A stretch of 64,000 nucleotides of DNA from CAZPMT01 sp964587655 (GTDB lineage Bacteria; Hydrogenedentota; Hydrogenedentia; Hydrogenedentales; SLHB01), in contig CAZPMT010000008.1 of NCBI GenBank assembly GCA_964587655.1, positions 1 through 64,000 of the forward strand, read 5' to 3'. Under the pieces are notes generated by a model. The model saw only the letters and a list, made by a program, of their open reading frames with translations, had not been told where the DNA came from and searched no databases. The translations under genes and the position numbers were made by a program. Positions within the stretch are counted from its first letter, which is position 1, and each line of letters starts with the position of its first letter. Positions 18,030-27,807 of the stretch are shown in pieces.

Positions 18030-18089
18030 ATGGCCGGGCATTTTGTTTGCCGATAAGAGATGCGTCGTGAGCATCGGGGAGGCCGTCCA

Positions 18090-21000
18090 ATGAGTAATCG
18101 CCATCATTCGCAATCTCACCAAAGCCGTCTTTCGATTCTAGGAGGTTTCTTTGCCGTCGGCCTCCTGTATGCCGCCGCCGTGGCGGCGCAAGGCACGGCG
18201 GGTGATTTCCTGAACGTGGTCGGGTGGGTCCCGCTTGATGACGAGGCGCTGAAAGATCACTTTGTGATCTTCTTCGATAAACCCGTCCAGCTTCCGCCTG
18301 CGCCCGACGGTTCGGCTCAATCCCCGTGCGCCATCCAGCCGCCGCTGGAAGGCGTGCCGCGGCTTGGGCCCAATTATGTCGCCTTCAGCGGCAAGGGTGC
18401 GCCCTGGGGTGTGAAAGGGTTCTACGAGGTCGCGCTGAACCCGGCGCTGCAATCGACGGACGGCAAGCCGCTGAACCCGCAGCAGCAACACATCGTCTTC
18501 AAGACGTTCGTCTTTGATGTCGTCAATATCGCCGTGGAACGCGTTTCCCCGGAGAAAACGACGGCGTTGCTTCTCTTCGACGCTCCGGTTACGGCGGAAG
18601 GCGCCAAGCCGTTCGTAAGCGTTGTCGACGGCGCCAACCAGCCCATTGCTGTAACCATCGAGCAAGGATCGAATCCTGAGACCCTCCGGATTCTCACGCC
18701 GGGCGCGATTCCAGCAGGGGCGAGGATTGTGTTGTCGCAGGGGCTCCCGGATGCGACGGGTCGCGTGAAATTCCTCGATGCGAAGTTCTATCCGTTTCCG
18801 ACGGAAGAAGCGCTCAGGGTTGACTCGACGCAATGGCGTTGCGATGCCTCGACGAGGCGTCTGGTGGTGCGCTTTTCGCGCCCTGTCTCGATGGAGCAGT
18901 TGCGCCAGCACCTATCCCTGCAGGATGCCGCGACCGGCGCGGCGATCCCCTATGCCATGTTGACTTCCGCCGATTCGCAGGAAGCCATTCTGGACGTTCC
19001 GGGCGACCTCAATGCACTTGTCCAGTTCAACCTTGCTGTCTCACCAGGGCTTCGCGGAGTGGATCAGGGGGAATTGACCGAACCCTATGCAGAGGTCCTG
19101 ACGTACAGTCCGGGCGGCGTGGCGCCGGGGAATCTTGCCTTCGAGGGGACCCACTGGAACGAGTCGTGGTACGGGGAGACAACTGAGGCGGCGGCCTCCC
19201 TGTACGTGCGGCTGAATCAGGCTGTCGATGCTGAACAGATCCGTGCGCATATCGAGGTCTCTCCGCCCGTGGAAGGGATGAGTATTCTGCCGGAATCGCA
19301 GGGTTTCAGAATCTCAGGCAACTGGAATTCGAAGCAATTGTACGAGGTTAGGCTTACGCCAGGGGTCAAATGTGGCGGTAAAACCACCGACAAGCAGGTC
19401 GCTAGAAGCGTACGAAGTAGGTGTATTCCGCCACACATAAGTTTCGCGCGAAAAGACGAGTACTACTTCCCGCGCAGACCGGGCGTGCCTTTCCCGCTGC
19501 GATCTAAGAACCTGGACAAGGCCGAATTGACGTTGCATCGGTTGTTCCCCTCGAACCTTGTTGTCGCCCTCCCGGCGATGGAGAACGGGCGCGGCGGCGA
19601 CTACCTCAACCAGGCGTGGAGCGAGGAGGTCGCCCGCAAGGAGATTGCCGTCGCCAAGGTCCAGGACCGGATTGTGGAGACGCCCATCGACCTTGACGGA
19701 TTGTTCCCGCAAGACAAGCGCGGGGTTTTCTGTCTGACGGCATCCGGGGAAGGAGTTTTTGAGCAGCGGCAGTATCGTGGTGATGGCATGTCCGAAGAGA
19801 CTGTTTCCTACACGAATCGGATCACGTGCAACAAGCTGATCCTTTGGACGAATATCGGCGTGCTTGCGCACTGGCGGAAGAGCGAGCTTGTGCTGTTCGC
19901 GCACGACCTGCTTTCTCTGGCGCCGTTGAACATGGCGAAGGTCACCGTTTATTCGACCAAGAATCAGTTGCTCGGTTCGGCCAACACGGATGACAGCGGG
20001 ATCGCGCGCCTCGGTCCGTTCGATCCGGCGTTAGGCGAGCCGCGGGTTGCCGTGGCCGAGTACGAGAACGATTTCACGTTCCTCGATCTGACGGCCCGCG
20101 AGGACGACACGCGCGCTTTCACGGACCAGATGCCGCGCTATGATCGCAAGGGATACGATGCGTTCATCTACGCGGACCGCGACCTGTACCGTCCCGGCGA
20201 ACCGATCCACGCGCATTGGACGGTCCGGACCAACTACGGAGACGCCTTGCCCGACGTGCCGTTGCTCGTGACGACCTTGAAACCGAACGGGCGGAGTCTT
20301 CTTTCGCAGCCCTCGACGCTCTCGTCATGGGGGACGGGCGGGATCGACGTTTCCACGGAGAAGAATTATCCGACGGGCAAGTACACCGTCCAGCTATCGG
20401 TTCCGGGCAGCAAGAAAACCATAGGGACGTATCAGTTCAACCTCGAAGAGTTCGTGCCGAACCGCATCAAGACGTCCGTGACCGTGGATCAACAACGGTG
20501 GCGCGCGGGACAAAGCTATCCGATCGTAGTGAACGCCCAGCACCTGTTCGGCGCGCCGGCCGCCGACCGGAAATGCGAGGTTATTGTCATTTTCAAGCGC
20601 GGAGCGTTCACGTCGGAAACATGGAAGGGCTACCAGTTCGAGAACGATTCGGATTTCGTCCCGGAGCCGGCGCCATGTGGCGATCAGGTGACCGATAGCG
20701 CGGGCAACGCCGGGTTCCAGTTCAGTTATCAGCCGCCGGCCTCGGTCACGTTTCCGATGAAGGCGATCGTCGTGGGCCGCGTGTTCGAACTGGGGGGGAG
20801 GCCGGTCAGCGGAAAGGCCGAAACGTTGTACTTCCCTTCGGATATCGCGCTAGGCATCAGCGTCGCGCCCGCGGCGAACGGCGCGGGAATGGAGATATTC
20901 GCGGCGGCGATCACGCCTGACGAGCAGCCTGCCGCGTTGGACAAAGTGAACATCACGCTCGAGAAGCAGGTGTGGAATTATTACGTGCGGCGATACTACA

Positions 21001-23912
21001 ACAATCACGAGCCGCGATGGTCGGAATCGTTTCAGGTGGTCGAGACACGCGAGGTCCCGCTGACCCAGGGGCGCGGCAGCGCCGTGTTCCAACCTACGGA
21101 CTACGGCTACTACCGCGTGCGCGTGCACTCGCTCGCGACGCAACAGTACAGCACGCGTTCCTTTTACTGTTACGGGAACGAGTTCCAGCCCGTTGAGGCG
21201 GCGCGGCCAAGCCTCATCAAGGTGTCGTTGGACAAAGAGGCGTATCAGATCGGCGAGGATGCCGTGATTCGCGTTGAATCGCCCTTCGACGGGAAGGGGA
21301 TCATCGTCATTCAAGGCGAGGAAATCCAACGAATGATCCCCATCGACATCAAAGACAAGGTCGGCGTCGCGCGCTTGGCCGTTACGCGAGATCAATTCCC
21401 GAATGTCTGGGTTGAGGCAACCGTCATCCATGCCGTCAAGACCGACCGGAAGCAAGTGTATCCGTTCTCGAGTTTCGCCATGACGAATCTGAGCGTGCGT
21501 GACCCGGAGCGGCTCTTGACCGTCACGTATCCCGGATTGCCGGCGGAGATCCGGCCCGCTACGGAGGCCAAGTTCGACGTCCAGGTGGCGGACGCGGCCG
21601 GCGCGCCAGTCGAGGCGGAACTGACGCTTGCCGCCGTCGATGAGGGCATCCACGGGATCACGAACTACGCCAGCCCGGACCCTTACGCGTGGCTGTGCCG
21701 GACGCGCCAGCCCGATTTCCGTCGCGCGCATTATTACGACAAGGTTGCGTACGACTTTTTCGCGCCTGCTATCGGCGGCGACGCGATTCTTCGCGATTTG
21801 CAGAAACGGATGCCGTCCGCGGACGACAATTGGATACGTCCGGTCGCGCTATGGTCCGGCAGCGTGCGGACGGACGCGGCGGGTCGCGCGTCGGTTGCCA
21901 TGCCGGTCCCCGAGTTCACGGGCCAACTGCGGCTTGTCGCGGTGGCGTGCACGCCGACGCGGCTCGGGGCAGTCAGCGGCAACGTTTTTGTGCGCCGGCC
22001 GTACATGCTCCGAACGAGCATGCCGCGCTTTCTCCTGCCGGATGATGCTGCGCGATGCCGGGCGGTCTTCTTCAACAACAGCGACGCGGCGTGTAAGGCG
22101 CGTGTCACCTGGTCGTCGTCCGGGGCAGTCCGTGCGGGCGCGGGGAGCCAGGAGTTCGACGTCGCTCCGCACGCCGAATCCGGCTTCGAGGCGCAGTTCG
22201 TTGCGGGAGCGCGCGTGGGACAGGGCGAGATAAAGTGGGATGTTATTGTTCTCGACGCCAACAATCAGCAGGTGGAACAGTTCGCGGAGACCGCGCCGAT
22301 TCCCGTCCGCACTCCGGCGCACTTCCAATCGCGTCAAGAACTCGTGATGTTGAGTCCCGGTGAGACGCGCGAGTTCCGCAACACCGCGTTCGTCGACGAT
22401 GAGCGGTCGGAGATCGAGATGACGCTCGGCGCCAGCCCGCTGCTTCGCGTCCAGCGCGCCTTGAGGTACGCGGTCCACTATCCATACGGATGCGTCGAAC
22501 AGACGACGTCGTGTCTGATGCCGCTGTATCTCCTGCGGAAGAACGCGGACCTTGTTGCGACGGCTCTGGATCAGCAAAGCCAAATCAGCGACTACGTCCG
22601 CGCGGGGATCGACCGTTTGCTGTCGATGCAAACCAGCGCGGGAGGCCTCGGGACGTGGCCGGGCTCGAACACGCCTTATGACTTTGGGTCCGTGTACGCG
22701 CTGCATTTCCTCACGCTGGTCAAGAGCGATCGCGAGTACGCCGTTCCGGACGAAAACTTCCGCGCGCTGCAAGTATACGTTCGCAACATAGCGCTCGACT
22801 GGACGCGCGTTGACAGTCCCTCGTTGTTCCTGCGCGCGTATGCGCTCTATGTGCTCGCGATGGACGGCGACGCGGAGGCCCTGCGTCAGATCCAGCGATT
22901 CGACACGATCACAATGCCGCGTCATGGGCGATACCTGCTTGCCGCGGCGTTGGCGAGGAACACGCAGGACAAAGATCGCGTCAGATTGTACCTGTCATCG
23001 TCGCCGTGCGATCCGTACAACAACTTCGAGCCATATGGCGTTCTGAACTCGGAAATCCGAAACTCGGCCATCGAACTTCTGGCCCTGCGCCAGATCGGCG
23101 ACCGGCCTGAAGAGGCGCTCCAACTTGCGAACGGGCTTGTCGCGTTCCTCGATGCGCATGAACACGGGAGCACGCAGGAGACGGCGTTCATTATCAGCGC
23201 GCTTGTCGACTACCTGTCGGGCCTGACCGCGAACGCGCAAGGAGCGGCGGCGACGATCACGGCCGCCGACAAACAGGACACGCTGGCGGGCGCCGGCGTA
23301 TATCGCGCGACGCGGTCCGGACAGGGCTGCGCGCTGACGGTTGCCAACACCGGGACATCCGCCCTGTTCGCGAACATTACGACGCGCGGCGTCCCGGAGC
23401 AGGCGCAGATCCTGGCGAAGGCCGAGGGCGGCCTGTCGGTCAATCGCTCGTTCATGACGAAGCGCGGCGAACCGTATGCGGGACCGGGTTTCGCGCAGGG
23501 TGACAGCTATGTGGTTGACGTGGCCATCACGTGCGACAAGGAACTGAAGAACGTTGTGGTAGTCGATATGCTTCCCGCCGGCATGGAGATCGAGAACCCG
23601 CGTCTTGATCCGGACACGCTGCCCGGCGGCGCGTTTCAGAACGGCATTCGTACCGCGGCCAAGCCGCCCAAGCCGGAAGAAGGCGAGCAACATGACGAAT
23701 CGAAGGCGCCGATTGCCGCCTCATACCTTGATGTCCGGGACGATCGGGTTGTGGTTGCGCTCGACACGCTGCCGAAGGGAGCGCACCACTTCTACTACGT
23801 GGCGCGCGGAGTGACGCCCGGTACGTATCAGCATCCGCCCGCGTCCGCGGAGTGCATGTATGACGCGCAGGTCCGCGCGAATTCAACGGGCGCAACCGTC
23901 GAGGTAAAGTAA
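18090..23912 (+). CDS. Bacterial alpha-2-macroglobulin with intact thioester motif
   Basis: 1940 residues, the usual length for bacterial alpha-2-macroglobulins, which trap proteases in the periplasm through an internal thioester. The thioester motif is seen as YGCVEQT, with the reactive Cys at residue 1468 and Gln at 1471. Macroglobulin-type beta domains fill the N-terminal two thirds (for example DRDLYRPGEPIHAHWTVR, a bait-region-proximal signature) and the helical thioester domain follows. The leader (LGGFFAVGLLYAAAVAAQG) is a plain signal peptide without a lipobox cysteine, unlike the E. coli YfhM lipoprotein. ATG 18090 has GGGGAGG 7 nt upstream. It is followed after 6 bp by a PBP1C gene, the conserved yfhM-pbpC arrangement. 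Confidence 0.95.
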   Translation: MSNRHHSQSHQSRLSILGGFFAVGLLYAAAVAAQGTAGDFLNVVGWVPLDDEALKDHFVIFFDKPVQLPPAPDGSAQSPCAIQPPLEGVPRLGPNYVAFSGKGAPWGVKGFYEVALNPALQSTDGKPLNPQQQHIVFKTFVFDVVNIAVERVSPEKTTALLLFDAPVTAEGAKPFVSVVDGANQPIAVTIEQGSNPETLRILTPGAIPAGARIVLSQGLPDATGRVKFLDAKFYPFPTEEALRVDSTQWRCDASTRRLVVRFSRPVSMEQLRQHLSLQDAATGAAIPYAMLTSADSQEAILDVPGDLNALVQFNLAVSPGLRGVDQGELTEPYAEVLTYSPGGVAPGNLAFEGTHWNESWYGETTEAAASLYVRLNQAVDAEQIRAHIEVSPPVEGMSILPESQGFRISGNWNSKQLYEVRLTPGVKCGGKTTDKQVARSVRSRCIPPHISFARKDEYYFPRRPGVPFPLRSKNLDKAELTLHRLFPSNLVVALPAMENGRGGDYLNQAWSEEVARKEIAVAKVQDRIVETPIDLDGLFPQDKRGVFCLTASGEGVFEQRQYRGDGMSEETVSYTNRITCNKLILWTNIGVLAHWRKSELVLFAHDLLSLAPLNMAKVTVYSTKNQLLGSANTDDSGIARLGPFDPALGEPRVAVAEYENDFTFLDLTAREDDTRAFTDQMPRYDRKGYDAFIYADRDLYRPGEPIHAHWTVRTNYGDALPDVPLLVTTLKPNGRSLLSQPSTLSSWGTGGIDVSTEKNYPTGKYTVQLSVPGSKKTIGTYQFNLEEFVPNRIKTSVTVDQQRWRAGQSYPIVVNAQHLFGAPAADRKCEVIVIFKRGAFTSETWKGYQFENDSDFVPEPAPCGDQVTDSAGNAGFQFSYQPPASVTFPMKAIVVGRVFELGGRPVSGKAETLYFPSDIALGISVAPAANGAGMEIFAAAITPDEQPAALDKVNITLEKQVWNYYVRRYYNNHEPRWSESFQVVETREVPLTQGRGSAVFQPTDYGYYRVRVHSLATQQYSTRSFYCYGNEFQPVEAARPSLIKVSLDKEAYQIGEDAVIRVESPFDGKGIIVIQGEEIQRMIPIDIKDKVGVARLAVTRDQFPNVWVEATVIHAVKTDRKQVYPFSSFAMTNLSVRDPERLLTVTYPGLPAEIRPATEAKFDVQVADAAGAPVEAELTLAAVDEGIHGITNYASPDPYAWLCRTRQPDFRRAHYYDKVAYDFFAPAIGGDAILRDLQKRMPSADDNWIRPVALWSGSVRTDAAGRASVAMPVPEFTGQLRLVAVACTPTRLGAVSGNVFVRRPYMLRTSMPRFLLPDDAARCRAVFFNNSDAACKARVTWSSSGAVRAGAGSQEFDVAPHAESGFEAQFVAGARVGQGEIKWDVIVLDANNQQVEQFAETAPIPVRTPAHFQSRQELVMLSPGETREFRNTAFVDDERSEIEMTLGASPLLRVQRALRYAVHYPYGCVEQTTSCLMPLYLLRKNADLVATALDQQSQISDYVRAGIDRLLSMQTSAGGLGTWPGSNTPYDFGSVYALHFLTLVKSDREYAVPDENFRALQVYVRNIALDWTRVDSPSLFLRAYALYVLAMDGDAEALRQIQRFDTITMPRHGRYLLAAALARNTQDKDRVRLYLSSSPCDPYNNFEPYGVLNSEIRNSAIELLALRQIGDRPEEALQLANGLVAFLDAHEHGSTQETAFIISALVDYLSGLTANAQGAAATITAADKQDTLAGAGVYRATRSGQGCALTVANTGTSALFANITTRGVPEQAQILAKAEGGLSVNRSFMTKRGEPYAGPGFAQGDSYVVDVAITCDKELKNVVVVDMLPAGMEIENPRLDPDTLPGGAFQNGIRTAAKPPKPEEGEQHDESKAPIAASYLDVRDDRVVVALDTLPKGAHHFYYVARGVTPGTYQHPPASAECMYDAQVRANSTGATVEVK

Positions 23913-23918
23913 GGCGTG

Positions 23919-26285
23919 ATGTCTGCCGCTAAGCCCGCAAGGGACACGAAGAGCGCGGCGCGCAAGACGGCCCGCGCGATCTGTGCCGCGATCTTGTGCG
24001 TCACATTCGCTTTGCTCGCCGTGTTGGTGGTCTTGCTTGTCATCCCACTGGACCCCGCGCCTTTCCTAGCGTCGCGCTCCTCTGGAGAGATGGTCGACCG
24101 GAACGGCCGCGTGATGTACGCGTTCTTGAACGGCGGGGAACAGTGGTGTTTCGAGCGAAGCATCGATGAACTCGGACCACGCATTATCCAAGCGACGCTT
24201 GCCGCTGAGGACCAGCGATTTTACCGGCATTTCGGAGTCGATCCCGTCGCGGTCGCGCGCGCCGTGTGGCAGAACGCGAGGAATTGCCGGATCGTTTCGG
24301 GCGGATCGACGATCACGATGCAGGTGGTGAAGATGCGCGAGAACACGGGGCGGTCTGTTCTTGGAAAAGCCGTGCAGGCTGTCCAGGCGTGCCGATTGGA
24401 ACGCCGCGCCGGCAAAGAGAGGATCCTGAATGCTTACTTGAACACGGCGCCGTATGGGCTGAACCTTGTTGGCGCGGAGGCGGCCTCGCGCCGCTATTTT
24501 GGGAAACCGGCGCGTGAGTTGATCATTTCGGAAGCGGCGTTGGTCGCGGCGCTTCCGAAGTCGCCAAGCAAGCTCATGCCGCTGGACAATCCTGAAGGGG
24601 CGCTGGTCCGCCGCAACTATGTCTTGCAGCGGATGCTCGATGAGGGGTACATCAGCGAGGGCGAGCGCGAGGTCGCGATGTCGGAGCCGCTCGGCGCGCA
24701 GTGGCACGAATTTCCGGCGCTTGCGCCGCACCTTGCCATGTCGTTGAAGCCGCGGATCAATGCAAAGGGCCGGGAAAAGGTCGCGCTTGACGCGGATTTG
24801 CAGAAGGACACCGAGGACATCGTTGCGCGGTATATGAAGCGGTATCGCGGGGAAGTCGGCAACGCGGCCGCGATCGTCGTAGACGTGCCTTCGGCGTCGG
24901 TCTTGGCGCGCATGGGTTCGGCGAGCTTCTTCGACACCCCGGGCGGGGGGCAGGTGGACGCATGTCGCGCCGCGCGCGCGCCGGGTTCGGCGCTGAAACC
25001 GTTCACGTACGCGATCGCAATGGAGCGGAACGTGCTCTATGCTTCGGAGGCGTTGCTCGACGCTTCAATCGACTTTGGAGCGTACAGTCCCGAGAACTAC
25101 GATGGCGATTACAGTGGATTGATAAGCGCCGAGGATGCCTTGCGGCATTCGCTGAATATTCCGGCGGTGATGGTCCTCGACCGGATCGGCGCCGGGGCCC
25201 TTCACACGTTCCTCCGGGGTATCGGGTTCTCGACACTGACGCGATCTTCCGAAGAATACGGATTGGGACTTACGCTGGGCGATTGCGAAGTCCGCCTTGA
25301 TGAAATGGCCGCCGCGTATTGCATGCTCGCCAGCCTTGGCGAGTTCCGCTCTCTGCAACTCATCTTGAATGACGCAAAGGACGCGGAAACAGGTGAGCGT
25401 CGGATTCTTTCTCGGGGTGCCTGTCTAAAGATGTTTGAGATGCTTGAACAGACCCTTCCCGATGAACTTGAACCGAATCTCATCCGCGCGAATACGGCGT
25501 CGAGGGCTTGCTGGAAGACCGGCACGTCAACGGGGCATCACGATGCCTGGGCGTTTGTGTTCAACCGGCAATACCTTGTCGGAGTATGGATGGGCAATAA
25601 CGACGGCAAGGCGTCAAACCGTCTTGTGGGCATGCGCGCGGCGCTTCCCCTTGCGGCGCGCATCTTTCGCGCGCTGCCGACGTCACAGTTTGTCGAACAA
25701 AGACAAACTGTGAACGGGCCGGCATGGCCTGATCCGGGAGAGGATCTTCGCTCCGCGCGCGTCTGCGCGGCGAGCGGCCTCCCTGCTTCGCAGTGGTGCG
25801 AACGCACCAAAGACGTGCTGCTGCCTCGCACGCAGTACTTGAACCGGATCTGCGACGTGCATTACCCATCGGGCGATACGCTTTCAGGCGCTCCGCGCGT
25901 TGTCGAACGGTGGCCCGGTTCATCGAAAGGCTGGGACTTGGCGAAGGTTCATGTATCCGCGCCACGCGCCTCGGAGGAGGCTAACGCCTCGCCGCGCCGG
26001 GCCGGTCTGTTGATTCGCGAGCCTGCGAACCTCGGCGAGTACGTGCTGACGGGCGAGCGTGACGGCGACCGCGTCCGACTGAGAAGTTCGCTGGACGCCG
26101 AAGCCGCGCTGTATTGGTATCTGGACGATCAATTCCTCGGGACTTCGTCACCCGATAAGCCTCTGCTGATGGACCTCAAGCCCGGCGGCCACACGCTTGC
26201 GTGCATGACGCCGGAAGGCTCGTTGGACAAGGTATCCTTCTCGGTTGACGAGCCGCGATCCGGGTCGCGCCTTTTCAAAGAGTAA
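23919..26285 (+). CDS. pbpC: Penicillin-binding protein 1C
   Basis: 788 residues; a bifunctional inner-membrane peptidoglycan synthase. One membrane anchor lies at about residues 20-43. The GT51 glycosyltransferase domain has its catalytic glutamate in AAEDQRFYRHFGVD (residues about 96-109) and the GGSTITMQ motif. The transpeptidase has SxxK at S357 (GSALK), SLN at about 411, and KTG at about 533 (WKTGTSTG). The last 90 residues form the beta-rich domain typical of PBP1C (YWYLDDQFLG). The frame opens with GTG ATG; I chose the ATG. It pairs with the alpha-2-macroglobulin gene 6 bp upstream, where PBP1C is thought to repair wall damaged when proteases breach the envelope. A perfect 12-bp palindrome lies in its coding region. 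Confidence 0.95.
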   Translation: MSAAKPARDTKSAARKTARAICAAILCVTFALLAVLVVLLVIPLDPAPFLASRSSGEMVDRNGRVMYAFLNGGEQWCFERSIDELGPRIIQATLAAEDQRFYRHFGVDPVAVARAVWQNARNCRIVSGGSTITMQVVKMRENTGRSVLGKAVQAVQACRLERRAGKERILNAYLNTAPYGLNLVGAEAASRRYFGKPARELIISEAALVAALPKSPSKLMPLDNPEGALVRRNYVLQRMLDEGYISEGEREVAMSEPLGAQWHEFPALAPHLAMSLKPRINAKGREKVALDADLQKDTEDIVARYMKRYRGEVGNAAAIVVDVPSASVLARMGSASFFDTPGGGQVDACRAARAPGSALKPFTYAIAMERNVLYASEALLDASIDFGAYSPENYDGDYSGLISAEDALRHSLNIPAVMVLDRIGAGALHTFLRGIGFSTLTRSSEEYGLGLTLGDCEVRLDEMAAAYCMLASLGEFRSLQLILNDAKDAETGERRILSRGACLKMFEMLEQTLPDELEPNLIRANTASRACWKTGTSTGHHDAWAFVFNRQYLVGVWMGNNDGKASNRLVGMRAALPLAARIFRALPTSQFVEQRQTVNGPAWPDPGEDLRSARVCAASGLPASQWCERTKDVLLPRTQYLNRICDVHYPSGDTLSGAPRVVERWPGSSKGWDLAKVHVSAPRASEEANASPRRAGLLIREPANLGEYVLTGERDGDRVRLRSSLDAEAALYWYLDDQFLGTSSPDKPLLMDLKPGGHTLACMTPEGSLDKVSFSVDEPRSGSRLFKE
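25683..25713. repeat. Palindromic repeat inside pbpC (copy 1)
   Basis: TCACAGTTTGTC at 25683-25694 and its exact reverse complement at 25702-25713 flank a 7-nt loop (GAACAAA). It is read in frame as part of the linker after the transpeptidase domain. A second copy with the same 7-nt loop length lies at 41622-41652. Confidence 0.8.
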
Positions 26286-26309
26286 ACGCGATTCTGGTAT
26301 TCTTTCACA

Positions 26310-26330
26310 GACGCCGACTCTTACGGCGTC
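26310..26330. terminator. Weak hairpin after pbpC
   Basis: GACGCCG and CGGCGTC form a 7-bp stem with a 7-nt loop (ACTCTTA), 25 nt past the pbpC stop. There is no T-run, so intrinsic termination would be weak. Confidence 0.35.
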
Positions 26331-26391
26331 AGGGGGAGGCAGTGTGATATCATGCCCTCGCGCGGCGTTGGGCGACGATTGGAGCACGAGG

Positions 26392-27354
26392 ATGGCGGAG
26401 AAGGGCCTTTTTCAACAGAATGTTGTTGCGGTTATCTGGGATTTTGACAGGACGTTGTCTCCCCACTATATGCAGGAGCCGCTGTTCAGGGCTTACGGGA
26501 TCGACTTCAATGCGTTCTGGTCAGAGGTCAATGCGTTGCCCGCATTTTATGCGCGCGCGGGCGTGCACGTTCAGCGTGATACCTGCTACCTCGGGCACCT
26601 GTTGTCATACGTACATCACGGGCGCATGCCGGGTCTGAATAATGCCAAGCTGCGCGAGTTGGGCGGACAGATCGAGTTTTTTCCGGGCATCCCGGATCTG
26701 TTCGACCGGTTGGACGACCTGATGCAGTCGGCGCGGTACAGCGAACTGGGCTTGCGTGTCGAGCACCACGTTGTGAGCACGGGACTGTCGGAGATGATTC
26801 GCGGATCGCGAATTGCCCCTAAGCTCGCGGGGATCTGGGCAAGCGAGTTCGTCGAGACGCCCGCGGCGCCGGGCGATGATTTGTCCGGGGTTCCTGCGTC
26901 GGGTCCTATCAATCAGATCGCGGGTTTTCTGGATCACACGACGAAGACGCGGGCGATCTTCGAGATCAACAAGGGCGTCAACATGCTCCCCGGCATCACG
27001 GTGAACGATATGATCCCGGAAGAGGAACGGCGCGTTCCTTTCAAAAACATGATCTACGTCGCGGACGGGCCGAGCGACATCCCGTCCTTTTCCGTGGTCC
27101 GAAAGCAGGGGGGCCTTGCATATGCCGTGTACGACGCGAACTCGGAGGAGCAATTCGCGCAGGCGGTCGCGCTTCAAGAGCAGGATCGCGTGGATGCCTA
27201 CGGTCCGGCCGACTATCAGCGGAATAGTTCCACCGACCGGTGGTTCCGGTTGCAGGCGAAGCGTATCGCGGAGCGCATCCTCGCTGAACGGAAGCGGGCG
27301 TTCGATGGCCGGGTGGCGCGGGGGCCCGTCCACCTTGACGACCATGAATCGTAG
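26392..27354 (+). CDS. HAD-superfamily phosphatase-like protein
   Basis: 320 residues. The HAD nucleophile motif is IWDFDRTLSP near residue 20 (DxDxT with Asp as nucleophile and second Asp as acid/base). Motif II is probably HHVVSTGLSEMI. Motif IV is YVADGPSDIPSF with the Asp cluster that holds magnesium. A large cap region lies between motif I and II. The substrate is unknown; the layout resembles phosphoserine phosphatase-like members and PMP phosphatases. The ATG at 26392 has GGAG 7 nt upstream and matches the domain start; the open frame extends 49 codons further upstream without family sequence. It stands alone between pbpC and the leftward YqaE-like gene. Confidence 0.82.
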   Translation: MAEKGLFQQNVVAVIWDFDRTLSPHYMQEPLFRAYGIDFNAFWSEVNALPAFYARAGVHVQRDTCYLGHLLSYVHHGRMPGLNNAKLRELGGQIEFFPGIPDLFDRLDDLMQSARYSELGLRVEHHVVSTGLSEMIRGSRIAPKLAGIWASEFVETPAAPGDDLSGVPASGPINQIAGFLDHTTKTRAIFEINKGVNMLPGITVNDMIPEEERRVPFKNMIYVADGPSDIPSFSVVRKQGGLAYAVYDANSEEQFAQAVALQEQDRVDAYGPADYQRNSSTDRWFRLQAKRIAERILAERKRAFDGRVARGPVHLDDHES

Positions 27355-27365
27355 GTCGAGGAACG

Positions 27366-27521
27366 CTATCCTTCGCGCGTGCAGATGATCAGGGCGCCGA
27401 GGATGCCGGGAATCCAGCCGCAGATTGTCAGTATCGACACCAAAACAATAGAACCGCATCCCTTGTCCAATACGGCGATTGGCGGGAAGATTATGCAGAA
27501 GCCCACTCTCAAGCAGCCCAC
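27366..27521 (-). CDS. YqaE/Pmp3-family small membrane protein
   Basis: 51 residues from a GTG at 27521 that has AAAAGGAGGGT 6 nt upstream. Two hydrophobic segments flank a PPIAVLDKGCG turn, then ILTICGWIPGILGALIIC: the proline-proline turn and the GWIPGI-x-HAL-like end are the signature of the YqaE/Pmp3 (UPF0057) family of stress-linked inner-membrane peptides. The open frame continues 44 codons upstream through simple-sequence DNA, but those residues are unlike the family and hydrophilic, so the GTG start is preferred. It is convergent with the HAD gene, whose stop is 11 bp away. Confidence 0.8.
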   Translation of the reverse strand: MGCLRVGFCIIFPPIAVLDKGCGSIVLVSILTICGWIPGILGALIICTREG

Positions 27522-27807
27522 GCCGACCCTCCTTTTGTCTTGGATTCTAGAGTTCGGATTTTGGATTGTCGAATTCTTGGTGGACAAAGGTGATGTGGCT
27601 CTTCCTGTTCTTGCGTACTTCGGCCCCTTGACAATACCCATCAACGGCCACATAATGAACCCATAGGGCGGCGCATTCTGGGAATGCTTCCCTCTTGCTT
27701 TTCGACCGCCTCAGACAAGCGCGTTCTCGGCTTCATGAGAATGAAGATTGATGCGGGAGATTGGACAGAGAATGTGCAGTGCAACCATTGAAGGAAAGGA
27801 TTGGGCC
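27522..27807. other. 286-bp divergent gap with AT-rich simple sequence
   Basis: Between the YqaE-like gene and the cytochrome gene. It holds repeated TTGGATT/TTCGGATTTTGG words around 27539-27575, typical of decayed intergenic repeat. No gene or clear promoter pair is seen. Confidence 0.5.

Noticed and set aside
15819..18122. Long antisense frame of 767 codons opposite the Gfo/Idh/MocA-creatininase gene
   Set aside because: Rich in Arg, Pro and His with no family motif; it mirrors a well-supported gene and is a high-GC shadow.
19370..19436. Possible small insertion in the alpha-2-macroglobulin gene with TGTGGCGG/CCGCCACA ends
   Set aside because: The residues fit the normal linker between macroglobulin domains, the arms match only partly, and the frame is kept.
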